DNA of 64,000 nucleotides, taken from assembly GCA_963697805.1 (NCBI GenBank), contig CAVOPB010000001.1, positions 1-64,000 on the forward strand. Reading direction: 5' to 3'. The stretch comes from VRUE01 sp963697805 (lineage in GTDB: Bacteria > Actinomycetota > Thermoleophilia > Solirubrobacterales > 70-9). Under the pieces are notes generated by a model. The model was not told where the DNA came from. It saw nothing but the letters and a program-made list of their open reading frames with translations, and made no database searches. This document shows, one piece after another, positions 27,344 through 39,408 of this stretch. Both the position numbers and the translations under genes were made by a program. How positions within the stretch are numbered: the stretch's first letter is position 1; each line of letters opens with the position of its first letter.

Positions 27344-28321
27344 ATGGATCTCTCGGTCGCCTTTCTCGGCACGGGCGGGGCCGTGCCGTCGGCGCGGCGC
27401 AACACCGCCAGCGTGCTCGTCTCCCGCGGTGGAGAACGGCTTCTGTTCGACTGCGGCGAGGGGACCCAGCGCCAGATGCAGCGCTCGCTCGGGTTGGTCC
27501 AGCTCGACGAGATCTACCTGACGCATTTCCACGCCGATCACTTCCTCGGCCTGCCGGGGCTGCTGAAAACCTACGACCTGACCGACCGCGAGGAGCCGCT
27601 GACGATCTACGGCCCGCCGGGGCTCGAGGACCTGTTCAGGATTCTCGGAAGGTTGATCGGGCGGCTCGACTTCGGCCTCGAACTCGTCGAGGTCGAGCCC
27701 GACGACCGGATCGAGATCGACGGCGGGGAGATCCTGCCGTTCCCGGTCGAGCACAGCGTCCGCGCCTGCGGCTACTCGATCGTCGAGGCCGAGCGCCCGG
27801 GCCGTTTCGACCCCGATGCCGCCAAGCGGCTCGGCCTCGCCGAAGGGCCCGACTTCGCCGCCCTGCAACGCGGCGAGACGGTGGCCGGGACCGATGGATC
27901 GGTGGCCCCTACGGACGTGATGGGGGAGTCGCGACCCGGGCGGACGATCGTCATCACCGGGGACACCGCGCCCTGCAATGCCACCGTCGAGGCCGCGCAC
28001 GGCGCCGAGCTCCTGGTCCACGACGCGAGCTTCGCCGAGGAGGAGGTCCAACGCGCTGCCGACACCGGCCACTCGACCGTGGGCCAGGCGGCGGCGGTGG
28101 CGCGCGAGGCCGAAGTCAGGATGCTGGCCCTAGTCCACATCTCCTCCCGCTACCACGTCGGCAGGGTCCTGGAGGAGGCCCGCGACGTCTACGAGCCGAC
28201 CGTCGCGCCGCGCGACTTCGACCTCGTCGAGATCCCGTTCCCGGAGCGGGGTGAGCCGGTACTGGTACCAAACGGAGCCCGCGAGCGAAATGAGGCCAGA
28301 GGGGAGGAGTCAGGCGGCTAG
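27344..28321 (+). CDS. rnz: Ribonuclease Z (tRNA 3' processing endonuclease)
   Basis: 325 residues. Metallo-beta-lactamase fold with THFHADHFLGLPGL (His61, His63, Asp65, His66), SVRACGYS near 135, TGDTAPCNATV and a C-terminal VHISSRY containing the last metal ligand. It removes the 3' trailer of tRNA precursors, which matters here because tRNA-Arg does not encode CCA. It starts ten bases after the endonuclease-fold gene. Its 3' end overlaps the convergent hydrolase gene by 12 bases. Confidence 0.93.
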   Translation: MDLSVAFLGTGGAVPSARRNTASVLVSRGGERLLFDCGEGTQRQMQRSLGLVQLDEIYLTHFHADHFLGLPGLLKTYDLTDREEPLTIYGPPGLEDLFRILGRLIGRLDFGLELVEVEPDDRIEIDGGEILPFPVEHSVRACGYSIVEAERPGRFDPDAAKRLGLAEGPDFAALQRGETVAGTDGSVAPTDVMGESRPGRTIVITGDTAPCNATVEAAHGAELLVHDASFAEEEVQRAADTGHSTVGQAAAVAREAEVRMLALVHISSRYHVGRVLEEARDVYEPTVAPRDFDLVEIPFPERGEPVLVPNGARERNEARGEESGG

Positions 28322-29170
28322 GCGGGCGATCGCATCGGCAATCGCGACCGACTGGTCTTCCTGGAGGAAGTGCTTGGCGGGAAGGATCGTCGCGTCCTCG
28401 ACACCGAGGGCCCGCAACACGGCCGCCCGCCGGGCCTCGCCGAGCATCTTGTCCTCGCTGCCCCAGATGACCTGGGCCGGATAGGGATGGCCCCGGAGCC
28501 CATCGAAGTAGAAGCGCTCCTTTTCCTCGGTCAGCTCGAAACCGCGCATGACCTTGAGGAAGGCCCCACCGCCGTCGGCCTGACGGAGCATTGCGAGGTG
28601 GGCGTCCACCTCGGCACGGGGAACCGCCGACCGATCCGCGAGACCGGTCAGGTAGTAGATCTGGCGAAAGACGGGTATCGGCCCCCGCAGCCATAGCTCG
28701 CCGATCCCGCGGATCGAGAAGGGATGCATCGGCCAGGGCCTGTGGAAGCTGGCGACGTCGACCAGGGTGTCGAGGGCGGTCAGCGAGAGCACCCGGTCGG
28801 GGTTTCGGACAGCCCACTCGAGGCCGACCGGCCCGCCGATGTCGTGGATGACGAGGTGGCAGCGCTCGATCCCCAGGGCGTCGATCGCGGCGCTCGCCCA
28901 GCGCCCGAGGCCGCTCCAGGTGTAGTCAAACTGCTGAGGCCGTTGGGCCAGGCCCATGCCGGGAAGGTCGAACGCGACCGCTCGCAGCCCGCGGCCGGCC
29001 AGCTCCGGCGCCAGCCTGCGGTAAAGGAAGCTCGAGACCGGCACGCCGTGCATCAACACGACGGGCTCGCCGTCACCGACCTCGAGCACGAAGCTCTCGA
29101 CCCCTGCCGCCGAGAATCGCCTACCGGCAGCTTCGTGGCGGCCTATGGCCTCCGCAACGTCCGGCTTCAC
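28310..29170 (-). CDS. Alpha/beta hydrolase, haloalkane dehalogenase-like
   Basis: 286 residues. Nucleophile elbow VIHDIGGP with Asp110 (an aspartate, not serine), oxyanion loop HGVPVSSFLYR and catalytic His267 (AKHFLQED). An Asp nucleophile in HDIGG, followed by a helical cap, is the pattern of haloalkane dehalogenases and epoxide hydrolases. The second halide-binding Trp after the nucleophile (HDWGG in true dehalogenases) is Ile here, so halide specificity is doubtful and an epoxide or other substrate is possible. It is divergent from pyrR and shares the 92-bp control gap. Confidence 0.8.
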   Translation of the reverse strand: MKPDVAEAIGRHEAAGRRFSAAGVESFVLEVGDGEPVVLMHGVPVSSFLYRRLAPELAGRGLRAVAFDLPGMGLAQRPQQFDYTWSGLGRWASAAIDALGIERCHLVIHDIGGPVGLEWAVRNPDRVLSLTALDTLVDVASFHRPWPMHPFSIRGIGELWLRGPIPVFRQIYYLTGLADRSAVPRAEVDAHLAMLRQADGGGAFLKVMRGFELTEEKERFYFDGLRGHPYPAQVIWGSEDKMLGEARRAAVLRALGVEDATILPAKHFLQEDQSVAIADAIARLAA

Positions 29171-29230
29171 GTCGGCAAGATTCGCAGGAATCGTCGCTCC
29201 CCGATGCTAGGCTGGGGTCGTCCTTTAATC

Positions 29231-29256
29231 ACGGTCCCGAGAGGCCGGGAAGGAGC
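29231..29256 (+). promoter_or_regulatory. PyrR-binding RNA element overlapping the pyrR ribosome site
   Basis: The leader reads CGGTCCCGAGAGGCCG followed by GGAAGGAG and the GTG start. TCC-N-GAGAGG matches the PyrR binding-loop consensus, set in a small CGG/CCG stem. The AAGGAG ribosome site lies directly after it. In mycobacteria PyrR represses translation through such an element next to the start. I see no terminator here, so translational rather than transcriptional control is the better guess. Confidence 0.7.
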
Positions 29257-29262
29257 AAGAGA

Positions 29263-29823
29263 GTGAGCGAGAAGGTCGTGCTCAAGCGCGACGACCTGAG
29301 GCGGACGCTGCGGCGGATCGCCCACGAGATCGCCGAGAAGAACCCGGACGCGGACGGCTTGGCGGTCGTCGGGATCCACACCCGCGGTGCGCTCATCGCC
29401 CGCCGGCTCCATGCGCTGCTCGGTGAGTTGACCGACGCCTCGGTCCCGATCGGCGACATCGACATCTCCTTCTACCGCGACGACGTCGGCTCGCAGACGC
29501 CCTCCGCGCAGCCCGTCGTCCACGCCTCCCACATCGAGTTCGACCTCGCCGACCGCACCGTCGTCCTCGTCGACGACGTCCTCTTCACCGGCCGCACCGT
29601 GCGGGCCGCGATCGATGCCCTCTTCGACTACGGCAGACCCGAGCGGGTCCAACTCGCCGTGCTCTGCGATCGCGGTCACCGCGAGCTGCCGTTCCGCCCC
29701 GACTACGTCGGCAAAAATCTGCCGACGGCCCGCGGTGAGCGGGTCAACGTCCGCCTCGAGGAGATCGATGAGGTCGACGAGGTGACCATCTCCGAGCCCC
29801 TACCAGCGGAGGCGCTGACATGA
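29263..29823 (+). CDS. pyrR: Bifunctional pyr operon regulator / uracil phosphoribosyltransferase
   Basis: 186 residues of type I phosphoribosyltransferase fold. The PRPP loop is VVLVDDVLFTGRTVRAA, with GIHTRG and DISFYRDD also conserved. PyrR binds its mRNA leader when UMP or UTP is high and represses the operon; it also makes UMP from uracil. It is the first gene of the pyrimidine operon. The start is GTG after a strong AAGGAG site that overlaps the PyrR element. The stop overlaps the pyrB start (ATGA). Confidence 0.95.
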   Translation: MSEKVVLKRDDLRRTLRRIAHEIAEKNPDADGLAVVGIHTRGALIARRLHALLGELTDASVPIGDIDISFYRDDVGSQTPSAQPVVHASHIEFDLADRTVVLVDDVLFTGRTVRAAIDALFDYGRPERVQLAVLCDRGHRELPFRPDYVGKNLPTARGERVNVRLEEIDEVDEVTISEPLPAEALT

Positions 29824-30788
29824 AGCACCTGCTCTCGATCGAGGAACTGTCCCGCGAGGAGCTCGAGGCGATCCTCGATCGGGCCGAGAGCTTCGCCGAG
29901 GTCGGCCGGCGCGACATCAAGAAAGTCCCAACGCTGCGGGGGCGCACGGTGGTCAGCCTCTTCTACGAGTCCAGCACCCGCACCAGCAGCTCCTTCGAGC
30001 TCGCCGCGAAGCGGCTCTCGGCGGACCTCGTCTCGGTCAAGGCCGCCGGCTCCTCGGTCGAGAAGGGCGAGTCGCTGAAGGACACGGTGGCGACCCTTTC
30101 CGCCTACGACCCGGCCGCGATCGTCATCCGCCACCCCCAGGCCGGGGCCGCTCAACTCGTTTCCGGATGGACCAGCGCCGCCGTGATCAACGCCGGCGAC
30201 GGCAAGCACGAGCATCCGAGCCAGGCACTGCTTGACACATTCACCCTCCGCCGCCGGCTCGGCACACTGGAAGGGAAGAAGATCTGGATCGTCGGCGACG
30301 TACTCCACAGCCGCGTCGCCCGCTCGAACCTGATCGCGTTCCAGCGGATGGGGGCCGAGGTCACGCTCTGCGGGCCGCCGACCCTGATCCCGCGGGGGAT
30401 CGAGGAGCTCGGATGCGAGGTGAGCCTCTCGCTCGATCGGCTCGAGGAGGCCGACGTCGTCTACGCACTGCGGATGCAGCGGGAGCGGATGAGCGAGAGC
30501 TTCGTCCCCTCGCTGCGCGAGTACGCCGCCAACTTCCAGATCGACAGTCGCCGCCTCAGCCCGAGACAGCTGCTGATGCACCCGGGGCCGGTCAACCGCG
30601 GCGTCGAGCTCTCCGGCGAGGCGCTCGATTCGCCGCAGTCGCTGGTCGCCGAGCAGGTCGCGGCGGGCCTGGTGGTCCGGATGGCGATCCTCTTCGAGCT
30701 CCTCGCCGGCCCCGACCGCAGCGAGCCCGCCGCCAAGCCCGAGGAGGAGGGCTCCGACCGGCCGACACCGATAGGGCAGCCGGCGTGA
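29820..30788 (+). CDS. pyrB: Aspartate carbamoyltransferase catalytic chain
   Basis: 322 residues. The carbamoyl-phosphate motif SSTRT (51-55), HPQAGAAQLVSGW, HPSQALLDTFTL (the HPxQ signature) and HPGPVNRGVEL near the end are all present. It joins carbamoyl phosphate and aspartate in the second step of pyrimidine synthesis. It overlaps pyrR by four bases. There is no regulatory chain (pyrI) nearby, consistent with control by PyrR in actinobacteria. Confidence 0.96.
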   Translation: MKHLLSIEELSREELEAILDRAESFAEVGRRDIKKVPTLRGRTVVSLFYESSTRTSSSFELAAKRLSADLVSVKAAGSSVEKGESLKDTVATLSAYDPAAIVIRHPQAGAAQLVSGWTSAAVINAGDGKHEHPSQALLDTFTLRRRLGTLEGKKIWIVGDVLHSRVARSNLIAFQRMGAEVTLCGPPTLIPRGIEELGCEVSLSLDRLEEADVVYALRMQRERMSESFVPSLREYAANFQIDSRRLSPRQLLMHPGPVNRGVELSGEALDSPQSLVAEQVAAGLVVRMAILFELLAGPDRSEPAAKPEEEGSDRPTPIGQPA

Positions 30789-30807
30789 TCGCGGAGCGGG
30801 AACAGTT

Positions 30808-32160
30808 GTGAGGAAGCTCTCCGAGGCGCTCGAGATCCGGCCGGGAGATCGCCCCGAGCTGGTCCTGCGCGGGGCCACCGTCCTCGATCCGGCCGCCGGG
30901 ATCGACGGGACTCACGATGTCCTCATCCGCGATGGCCACATCGTCGAGCTGACCGATCCCGGCGCGGCGGACGCGGGCGCCGCCGAGGTCGTCGAGGCGG
31001 AGGGGATGCACGCCTTCCCGGCCTTCTTCGATCCCCATGTCCACCTCCGCACCCCCGGCCACGAGCACAAGGAGGACATCGAAACCGGGACCCGGGCAGG
31101 CGCCGCCGGCGGCTACTGCGGGATCCTCGCGATGGCCAATACCGAGCCGCCGGTCTCGACCCCGGCCGACGTCACCGCGCTCCGCGAGCAGGCCGCGACG
31201 GATGCCTCGGTCCAGGTCGGCTTCCTGGCGACGGTCACGGCCGGGATGAGAGGCGAGGAGCTGACCGAGATGGTCGCCCTGCGCGAAGCAGGAGCGATCG
31301 GCTTCACCGACGACGGGCTGCCGATCTCCAGCGCCAGGATCATGCGCCGCGCGCTGCAGTACCAGCGTCTCTGTGGCGGCACGATCGCCCTTCACGAGGA
31401 GGACCCCGACCTCTCCGGCGACGGTGTCATGCACGAGGGCCCGGTCTCGGCCGCCCTCGGCCTTACCGGAATCCCCGCCGTATCCGAGGCGACGATGATT
31501 TCCCGCGACGCGGCGCTCGCCGCCTATGAGGACGCCCGGATCCACATCCAGCACCTCTCCGCGGCCGAGTCGGTCGACGCGGTCCGCGCCGCCAGGGGCG
31601 CCGGGGTGAAGATCAGCGCCGAGGCCAGTCCTCACCACCTCTGCCTCACCGACGAGGAGGTCCGCAGCCTAGATCCCAACCGCTTCAAGATGAACCCGCC
31701 GCTGCGCTCCGAGGCCGACCGCCAGGCGCTGATCGAGGGCCTCCGCGACGGCACGATCGAGTGCATCGCCACCGACCACGCCCCGCATGAGCCCGAGGAA
31801 AAGGAGGTCCCGTTCGAGCAGGCGGCGATGGGGGTGACGGGCCTCGAGACCGCATTCGCCGCGATCCACACCGACCTCGTGCTGCCCGGCCTCCTCGATC
31901 TCGCCCTGGTCGTCGAGCGGATGTCCGGCGGCGCCGAGCCGTTCGGCCTCGAGCGCCCCTCGCTGACCCCGGGATCGGAGGCGAACGTCGCCCTCTGCGA
32001 CCTCGGCTCCGCGTGGACGGTGGGGGAGGAGGGCTTCGAGAGCCGCTCCCACAACTCCTGGTGCGACGGCCGCACCCTTACCGGCCGGGTGCTGATGACC
32101 GTCGCCGGCGGCCAGGTCGCATATCGCCTGCGCTCGTTCTCACTCGGAGTCGCGCAGTGA
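30808..32160 (+). CDS. pyrC: Dihydroorotase
   Basis: 450 residues, class I amidohydrolase. The metal motif DPHVHLRTPG places His77 and His79. GGYCGILAMANTEPPVS and the later DHAP motif (ATDHAPHEPEEK) fit the AllB/PyrC group. It closes carbamoyl aspartate to dihydroorotate. The GTG start at 30808 follows pyrB by 19 bases. The stop overlaps the carA start (GTGA), so both are coupled. Confidence 0.95.
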   Translation: MRKLSEALEIRPGDRPELVLRGATVLDPAAGIDGTHDVLIRDGHIVELTDPGAADAGAAEVVEAEGMHAFPAFFDPHVHLRTPGHEHKEDIETGTRAGAAGGYCGILAMANTEPPVSTPADVTALREQAATDASVQVGFLATVTAGMRGEELTEMVALREAGAIGFTDDGLPISSARIMRRALQYQRLCGGTIALHEEDPDLSGDGVMHEGPVSAALGLTGIPAVSEATMISRDAALAAYEDARIHIQHLSAAESVDAVRAARGAGVKISAEASPHHLCLTDEEVRSLDPNRFKMNPPLRSEADRQALIEGLRDGTIECIATDHAPHEPEEKEVPFEQAAMGVTGLETAFAAIHTDLVLPGLLDLALVVERMSGGAEPFGLERPSLTPGSEANVALCDLGSAWTVGEEGFESRSHNSWCDGRTLTGRVLMTVAGGQVAYRLRSFSLGVAQ

Positions 32161-33272
32161 GCCGAACCCCGGGCTACATCCTGCTCGAGGACGGGACCCG
32201 GTTCGACGGCGAGCTCTGCGCCGACCCCGGTTCGGTCACCGGCGAGGTCGTCTTCAACACCTCGATGACCGGATACCAGGAGTCGGTCACCGACCCCTCC
32301 TACGCGGGGCAGATCATCGTCTTCACCTACCCGCTGGTCGGCAACTACGGCGTCTCGGCCGAGGCGATGGAGTCCGACCGCGTCCACGCCCGCGGCGTCG
32401 TCATGCGGGACGCCAAGAACCGCGAGGACGTCGCCAGCGCCGAGGGCGGCTGGCTCGACTGGCTGAGCGATTGTGGCGTGCCGGGGATCAGCGGAGTCGA
32501 CACCAGGGCGCTCGTCCGCCACATCCGCGACAGCGGCGCGATGCGCGGCGGCATCTTCGCGGCCGATCTGGCCGAGGGCGAGGCCCGCGAACGCGTCGAG
32601 GCCGAGCCCTCGATGGACGGCGCCGACCTCGCCCGCACCGTCACCCCGGAGGAGCCGATCCGCTTCGAAGGCGACGGCCCGCACGTGGTCGGGATCGACA
32701 CCGGGGTCAAGCTCAACATCGTCCGCCAGCTGCGCGAGCACGGCTGCCGGCTGACCCTGCTGCCCTGCACCCACTCGGCCGAGCAGGTGTTGGCCGAGGA
32801 GCCCGACATCGTCTTCCTCGCCAACGGCCCCGGCGACCCCGCGGCTCTCGACTACGTCGTCGACACCGTCCGCGACCTGGTCGGCGTCCGGCCGGTATTC
32901 GGGATCTGCCTCGGCCACCAGCTGCTCTGCCGGGCGGTCGGCCTGCAGACCTTCAAGCTCCCGTTCGGCCACCGTGGCGCCAACCACCCGGTCAAGGAGC
33001 TGGCGACGGGGCGGATCGACATCACCTCCCAGAACCACGGATTTGCGGTCCAGGGGCCCGGAGGCGAGCCGCGGATCGAGGCCGACGAGCCGGTTCGCTG
33101 GGAGACCGATTTCGGCGCCGCCGAGCTCTCCCACCTCAACCTCTATGACCGCACGGTCGAGGGCCTGGTCCTGAAGGACGTGCCCGGCGCCACCGTCCAA
33201 TACCACCCCGAGGCGGGCCCGGGCCCGCATGACGCCCGCCATCTCTTCGAGGAGTTCCTCGCCCTCGTATGA
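32157..33272 (+). CDS. carA: Carbamoyl-phosphate synthase small (glutaminase) subunit
   Basis: 371 residues. The N-terminal CPSase domain (FNTSMTGYQES) is followed by a class I glutamine amidotransferase domain with Cys251 in GICLGHQL and His350/Glu352 in YHPEAGPGPHD. It releases ammonia from glutamine for CarB. The GTG at 32157 overlaps the pyrC stop and starts the conserved LLEDGTRFDG, so the longer frame beginning at 32013 is not used. Confidence 0.96.
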   Translation: MSRTPGYILLEDGTRFDGELCADPGSVTGEVVFNTSMTGYQESVTDPSYAGQIIVFTYPLVGNYGVSAEAMESDRVHARGVVMRDAKNREDVASAEGGWLDWLSDCGVPGISGVDTRALVRHIRDSGAMRGGIFAADLAEGEARERVEAEPSMDGADLARTVTPEEPIRFEGDGPHVVGIDTGVKLNIVRQLREHGCRLTLLPCTHSAEQVLAEEPDIVFLANGPGDPAALDYVVDTVRDLVGVRPVFGICLGHQLLCRAVGLQTFKLPFGHRGANHPVKELATGRIDITSQNHGFAVQGPGGEPRIEADEPVRWETDFGAAELSHLNLYDRTVEGLVLKDVPGATVQYHPEAGPGPHDARHLFEEFLALV

Positions 33273-33274
33273 CG

Positions 33275-33353
33275 CGCCACCTCCTCTGCTCCCACTCAGG
33301 CCTGAGAAATCAGATATGGACAGGCCCTCGTTCCCGCGTCCGGGGGTGGCGCG
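33275..33353 (+). repeat. Dispersed palindromic element, copy A (between carA and carB)
   Basis: A nested inverted repeat fills the carA-carB gap. The outer arms are GCGCCACC (33275-33282) and GGTGGCGC (33346-33353). The inner arms are GGCCTG (33300-33305) and CAGGCC (33322-33327), with the loop AGAAATCAGATATGGA. The loop holds the family core (TCCATATCTGATT on the minus strand). The same layout is found before cinA. Confidence 0.7.
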
Positions 33354-33368
33354 GCGATCTTTGAGCCG

Positions 33369-36477
<3,109 letters not shown>

Positions 36478-36485
<8 letters not shown>

Positions 36486-38328
36486 GCCCGCCAGACCGCC
36501 GTTCGGGAGGCGGCTCTGTTGGGTCGTCGAGAGCCATGACTCGGGCGGATACCGCGTCTTCTCGCTGCGTGATGAGGAGGGGCCGGCGCCGCTGGCGGGC
36601 CAGTTCTACATGCTCGCCGCCGAGCGCCACTGGGAGGAGAGCGGCGAGCGCCCCTACCTGCCGCGGGCGCTCTCCGTGGCCGACGCGGTCGAGAAGGACG
36701 GCACCCGGCGCCTCGACTTCCTGATCGAGGGAATCGGGCCCGGGACCGATCGCCTCTGCGAGCTCGAGGGCGGCGACACCGTGTGGGTCAACGGCCCCCT
36801 CGGCAACAACTTCTCGGAGCCGCGTCGGATCGCCCCGGGGGCCGCGGGGGCGATCCTCGTCGGTGGTGGAATCGGCATCGCCCCGCTCGCGCTCCTGCGG
36901 CGAGCCTTCTCCGAGCGCGCCGTCCCGACCCGGGTCCTGCTCGGATTCCGCGATCGCCAGCATTCCGGCGGCCTCGAAGACCTCTTCGCCTGCTGCGAGG
37001 TCCGGCTCGCGAGCGAGGACGGCCACACCGGCCACACCGGCCGCGTCACCGACCTGCTGGCGACGATGCTCAGAGGGGACGCCGCCGCCGGCGCCGCCGT
37101 CTATGCCTGCGGCCCGCCGCCGATGCTCGAGGCCGTCGCCGATATGTGCTCGTCACGAGAAGTCGCCTGTGAGCTGGCGCATGAGGCGCCGATGGCCTGC
37201 GGCTTCGGCGCCTGTTATGGCTGCGCCGTCCCCAATCCAGACGGCGATGGCTACATCCGACTCTGCGTCGACGGCCCGGTGCTCAGAGGGGGAGGGGATG
37301 GTGGGGGTGTCCTCCCGCGCAGCGGCGTCCCCTTTTCCGCCCCCCCACCGATCAAAGCGAACTCCTACTCGCCTGGCGGAAAACCCAGCCAACGGGAGGA
37401 CACCCCCACCATCCCTTCACCGTCCGCCACTGCCGTCGAGTTTTGCGGGATAGAGCTCAAGCACCCGGTGATCAATGCGTCGGGGACGTTCGACGCGATC
37501 GCCGCCCGGCGGGTCTATGGGGATGCGCTGCTCGATGACTTCCCATTTGCCGCGTTCGTCTCGAAGACCATCACTTTGGAGCCGCGGGCCGGCAACGAGC
37601 CGCAGCGGATCTGGGAGACGCCGGCCGGGATGATCAACTCGATCGGGCTGCCCAACCGGGGTCTCGAGGGGTTCCTCGAGGGGGATCTGCCGCAGCTGGC
37701 GCAGCTGCCGGTGCCGCTGATCGTCTCGGTGATGGCGACGAGCCGCGAGGACTTCGCGCGGCTGGTCGACGGGGTCGCCGGCCGCGATGAGGTCGCCGCG
37801 ATCGAGCTCAACGTGTCCTGCCCCAACGTTCACTCCGGCCTGATCGTCGGCGAGCAGCCCGAGGAAACCGAGGCGTTGCTGGAGGCGCTCCGACCCCTGA
37901 CCGCGAAGCCGCTGATCGTGAAGCTCACCCCGAACGTCGCCGACCCCGCCGCGGTCGCCGTCGCCGCCGAGGAGGGTGGGGCCGACGCGGTTTCGCTGAT
38001 CAACACCCTGAAGGCGAGCGCGATCGATCCCGCCACCGGCCGGCCCGGAATCGCGGCCGGTCACGGCGGCCTCTCGGGTCCAGCGGTGCGGCCGATCGCG
38101 GTCGCGCAGATCCGTGCCGTCGCCGCCGCTGTCCGGCTGCCGCTGGTCGGAATGGGAGGCGTCGCGAGCGGCGCCGACGCCCGCGAGCTGATCGCCGCCG
38201 GGGCCTCCCTGGTGGCGGTCGGGACCGAGAGCTTCCGCGATCCGCGGGCCGGGAATCGGGTCGCTGCCGAGCTCGCCATCCTCGATTTTAAGAACAGGGA
38301 CCTCGACCTCAGGTCCAGGTCTAGGTGA
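36478..38328 (+). CDS. pyrKD: Fused dihydroorotate dehydrogenase: PyrK electron-transfer domain + PyrD (class 1B)
   Basis: 616 residues, normally two proteins. Residues about 1-270 are PyrK: FAD/NAD reductase fold (LVGGGIGIAPLALL) with a [2Fe-2S] cluster bound by Cys241, Cys246, Cys249 and Cys263. Residues about 320-616 are PyrD class 1B with catalytic Cys448 in LNVSCPNVHSG, plus GTFDAIAARRVYG and GMGGVASGADA. Together they oxidise dihydroorotate and pass electrons to NAD+. The linker (about 273-320, GGGDGGGVLPRSGVPFSAPP and on) is coded by a long inverted repeat. No stop or alternative start separates the parts. The ATG at 36478 overlaps the carB stop and precedes the conserved RRLCWVVES; the longer frame from 36427 lies wholly within carB. 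Confidence 0.9.
37297..37413 (+). repeat. 117-bp inverted-repeat element in the pyrK-pyrD linker
   Basis: GATGGTGGGGGTGTCCTCCC-G at 37297-37317 is the exact reverse complement of 37393-37413 (21 of 21 bp). Inside the loop, TTTTCCGCC (37333-37341) pairs with GGCGGAAAA (37375-37383). The whole hairpin is read in frame as a Gly/Pro/Ser-rich linker. It looks like a small palindromic insertion or a former intergenic hairpin now coding. Confidence 0.85.
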
Positions 38329-38355
38329 ATTTCACCGAAATTGGTAAACACCCCC

Positions 38356-38383
38356 TTGCGCACCCGTGAGCCGCGGCTATACT
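38356..38383 (+). promoter_or_regulatory. Sigma-70-type promoter of mihF, nearly leaderless
   Basis: TTGCGC (38356-38361), a 16-bp spacer and TATACT (38378-38383). The mihF ATG begins only ten bases after the -10 hexamer, so the mRNA would have almost no leader. Upstream, AATTTC-ACC-GAAATT (near 38329-38343) is an inverted repeat that could be an operator. Confidence 0.6.
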
Positions 38384-38393
38384 CGCCGCCCAC

Positions 38394-38726
38394 ATGCCCG
38401 TCCCAGTCAAGACGTCATCCGCGGCCCCCGAGAGGTCGCTCGACCAGCGGATGGACGCCCTTCGGCGGGCCAACGGCATCCGGACCGCCCGGGCCAAGCT
38501 GAAGAAGGACCTCAAGGCAGGCAAAGCGAGCATCCACGCGCTGCTCCTCGACCCGCCGGAGTACGTCCAGACCGCCAAGGTCTTCGACATGCTCCTCGCG
38601 GTCCCGAAGTACGGCCGGGTCAAGACCAACCGGATCCTTAACCAGTGCCGGATCTCGCCGTCGAAGACGATCGGCGGCCTCTCCGAACGGCAGCGCGCCG
38701 AGCTCGTCTCCCAGCTCCGCCGCTAA
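38394..38726 (+). CDS. mihF: Integration host factor, actinobacterial type (mIHF)
   Basis: 110 residues. The VPKYGRVKTNRILNQCRISP segment followed by SKTIGGLSERQRAELV is the signature of actinobacterial mIHF, a nucleoid DNA-binding protein with a helix-two-turn-helix fold. It is found before gmk in most actinobacteria, as here. It probably starts a new transcript from the promoter at 38356. In many relatives pyrF lies just upstream of mihF; it does not here. Confidence 0.93.
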   Translation: MPVPVKTSSAAPERSLDQRMDALRRANGIRTARAKLKKDLKAGKASIHALLLDPPEYVQTAKVFDMLLAVPKYGRVKTNRILNQCRISPSKTIGGLSERQRAELVSQLRR

Positions 38727-38829
38727 GCGGCCGCGCACACCGGCGCATCTTGACGTCCTCAGTCGCTCGCGTGCAAAGCACGCCGCGCTCCCTGTGTCCG
38801 GTCAATCTGCTTGGTTTGCACGGTCGTTC

Positions 38830-39408
38830 ATGTCGAAGGTATTCGTAATCACTGGTCCGTCCGGGGTCGGCAAGGGGACGCTGATCGCGAAGCTGCTGGA
38901 TCGCGTCCCCGGCCTCGAGCTCTCGGTCTCGGCGACGACGCGCGAGCCGCGCGCCGGCGAGGTCGACGGCCGCGATTACTACTTCCTCAGCCGCGAGGAA
39001 TTCGACGAGCGAGTCGACGCCGATGACTTCCTCGAGTTCGCGACCTACAGCGGCAATCGCTACGGGACGCTGCGCTCCGAGGTGCGGCGACGACTCGACG
39101 AGGGCGCCTCGGTGCTGCTCGAGATCGAGGTCCAGGGCGCACGCCAGGTGCGGGCCGCGATGCGCGAGTCGATCCAGGTCTTCATCGGCCCGCCGGATCC
39201 GGCCGAGCTCCGGCGCCGGCTCGAAAGCCGCGGCACCGACTCCGAGCAGGCGATCGACTCCCGGCTCGAGGTCGCGGAGCAGGAGTTGGCTGCCCAGGAT
39301 GAGTTCGCCTACCGAATCGTCAACGACGATCTCGAGCAGGCTGCGGCCGAATTGGAGGGGATCGTGCGCGCCGAGCTCGGCATACCTCTAGACTCCCCGG
39401 CCGAATGA
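38830..39408 (+). CDS. gmk: Guanylate kinase
   Basis: 192 residues. P-loop ITGPSGVGKGT at the N-terminus, then SATTREPRAGEVDGRDYYFL, the GMP-binding block, and LLEIEVQGARQVR. It phosphorylates GMP to GDP. The ATG at 38830 fits the family N-terminus (MSKVFVITG); an in-frame upstream start at 38794 would add 12 odd residues. The 103-bp gap after mihF has a CGTGC-AAA-GCACG inverted repeat but no convincing promoter. It overlaps rpoZ (ATGA). Confidence 0.95.
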   Translation: MSKVFVITGPSGVGKGTLIAKLLDRVPGLELSVSATTREPRAGEVDGRDYYFLSREEFDERVDADDFLEFATYSGNRYGTLRSEVRRRLDEGASVLLEIEVQGARQVRAAMRESIQVFIGPPDPAELRRRLESRGTDSEQAIDSRLEVAEQELAAQDEFAYRIVNDDLEQAAAELEGIVRAELGIPLDSPAE

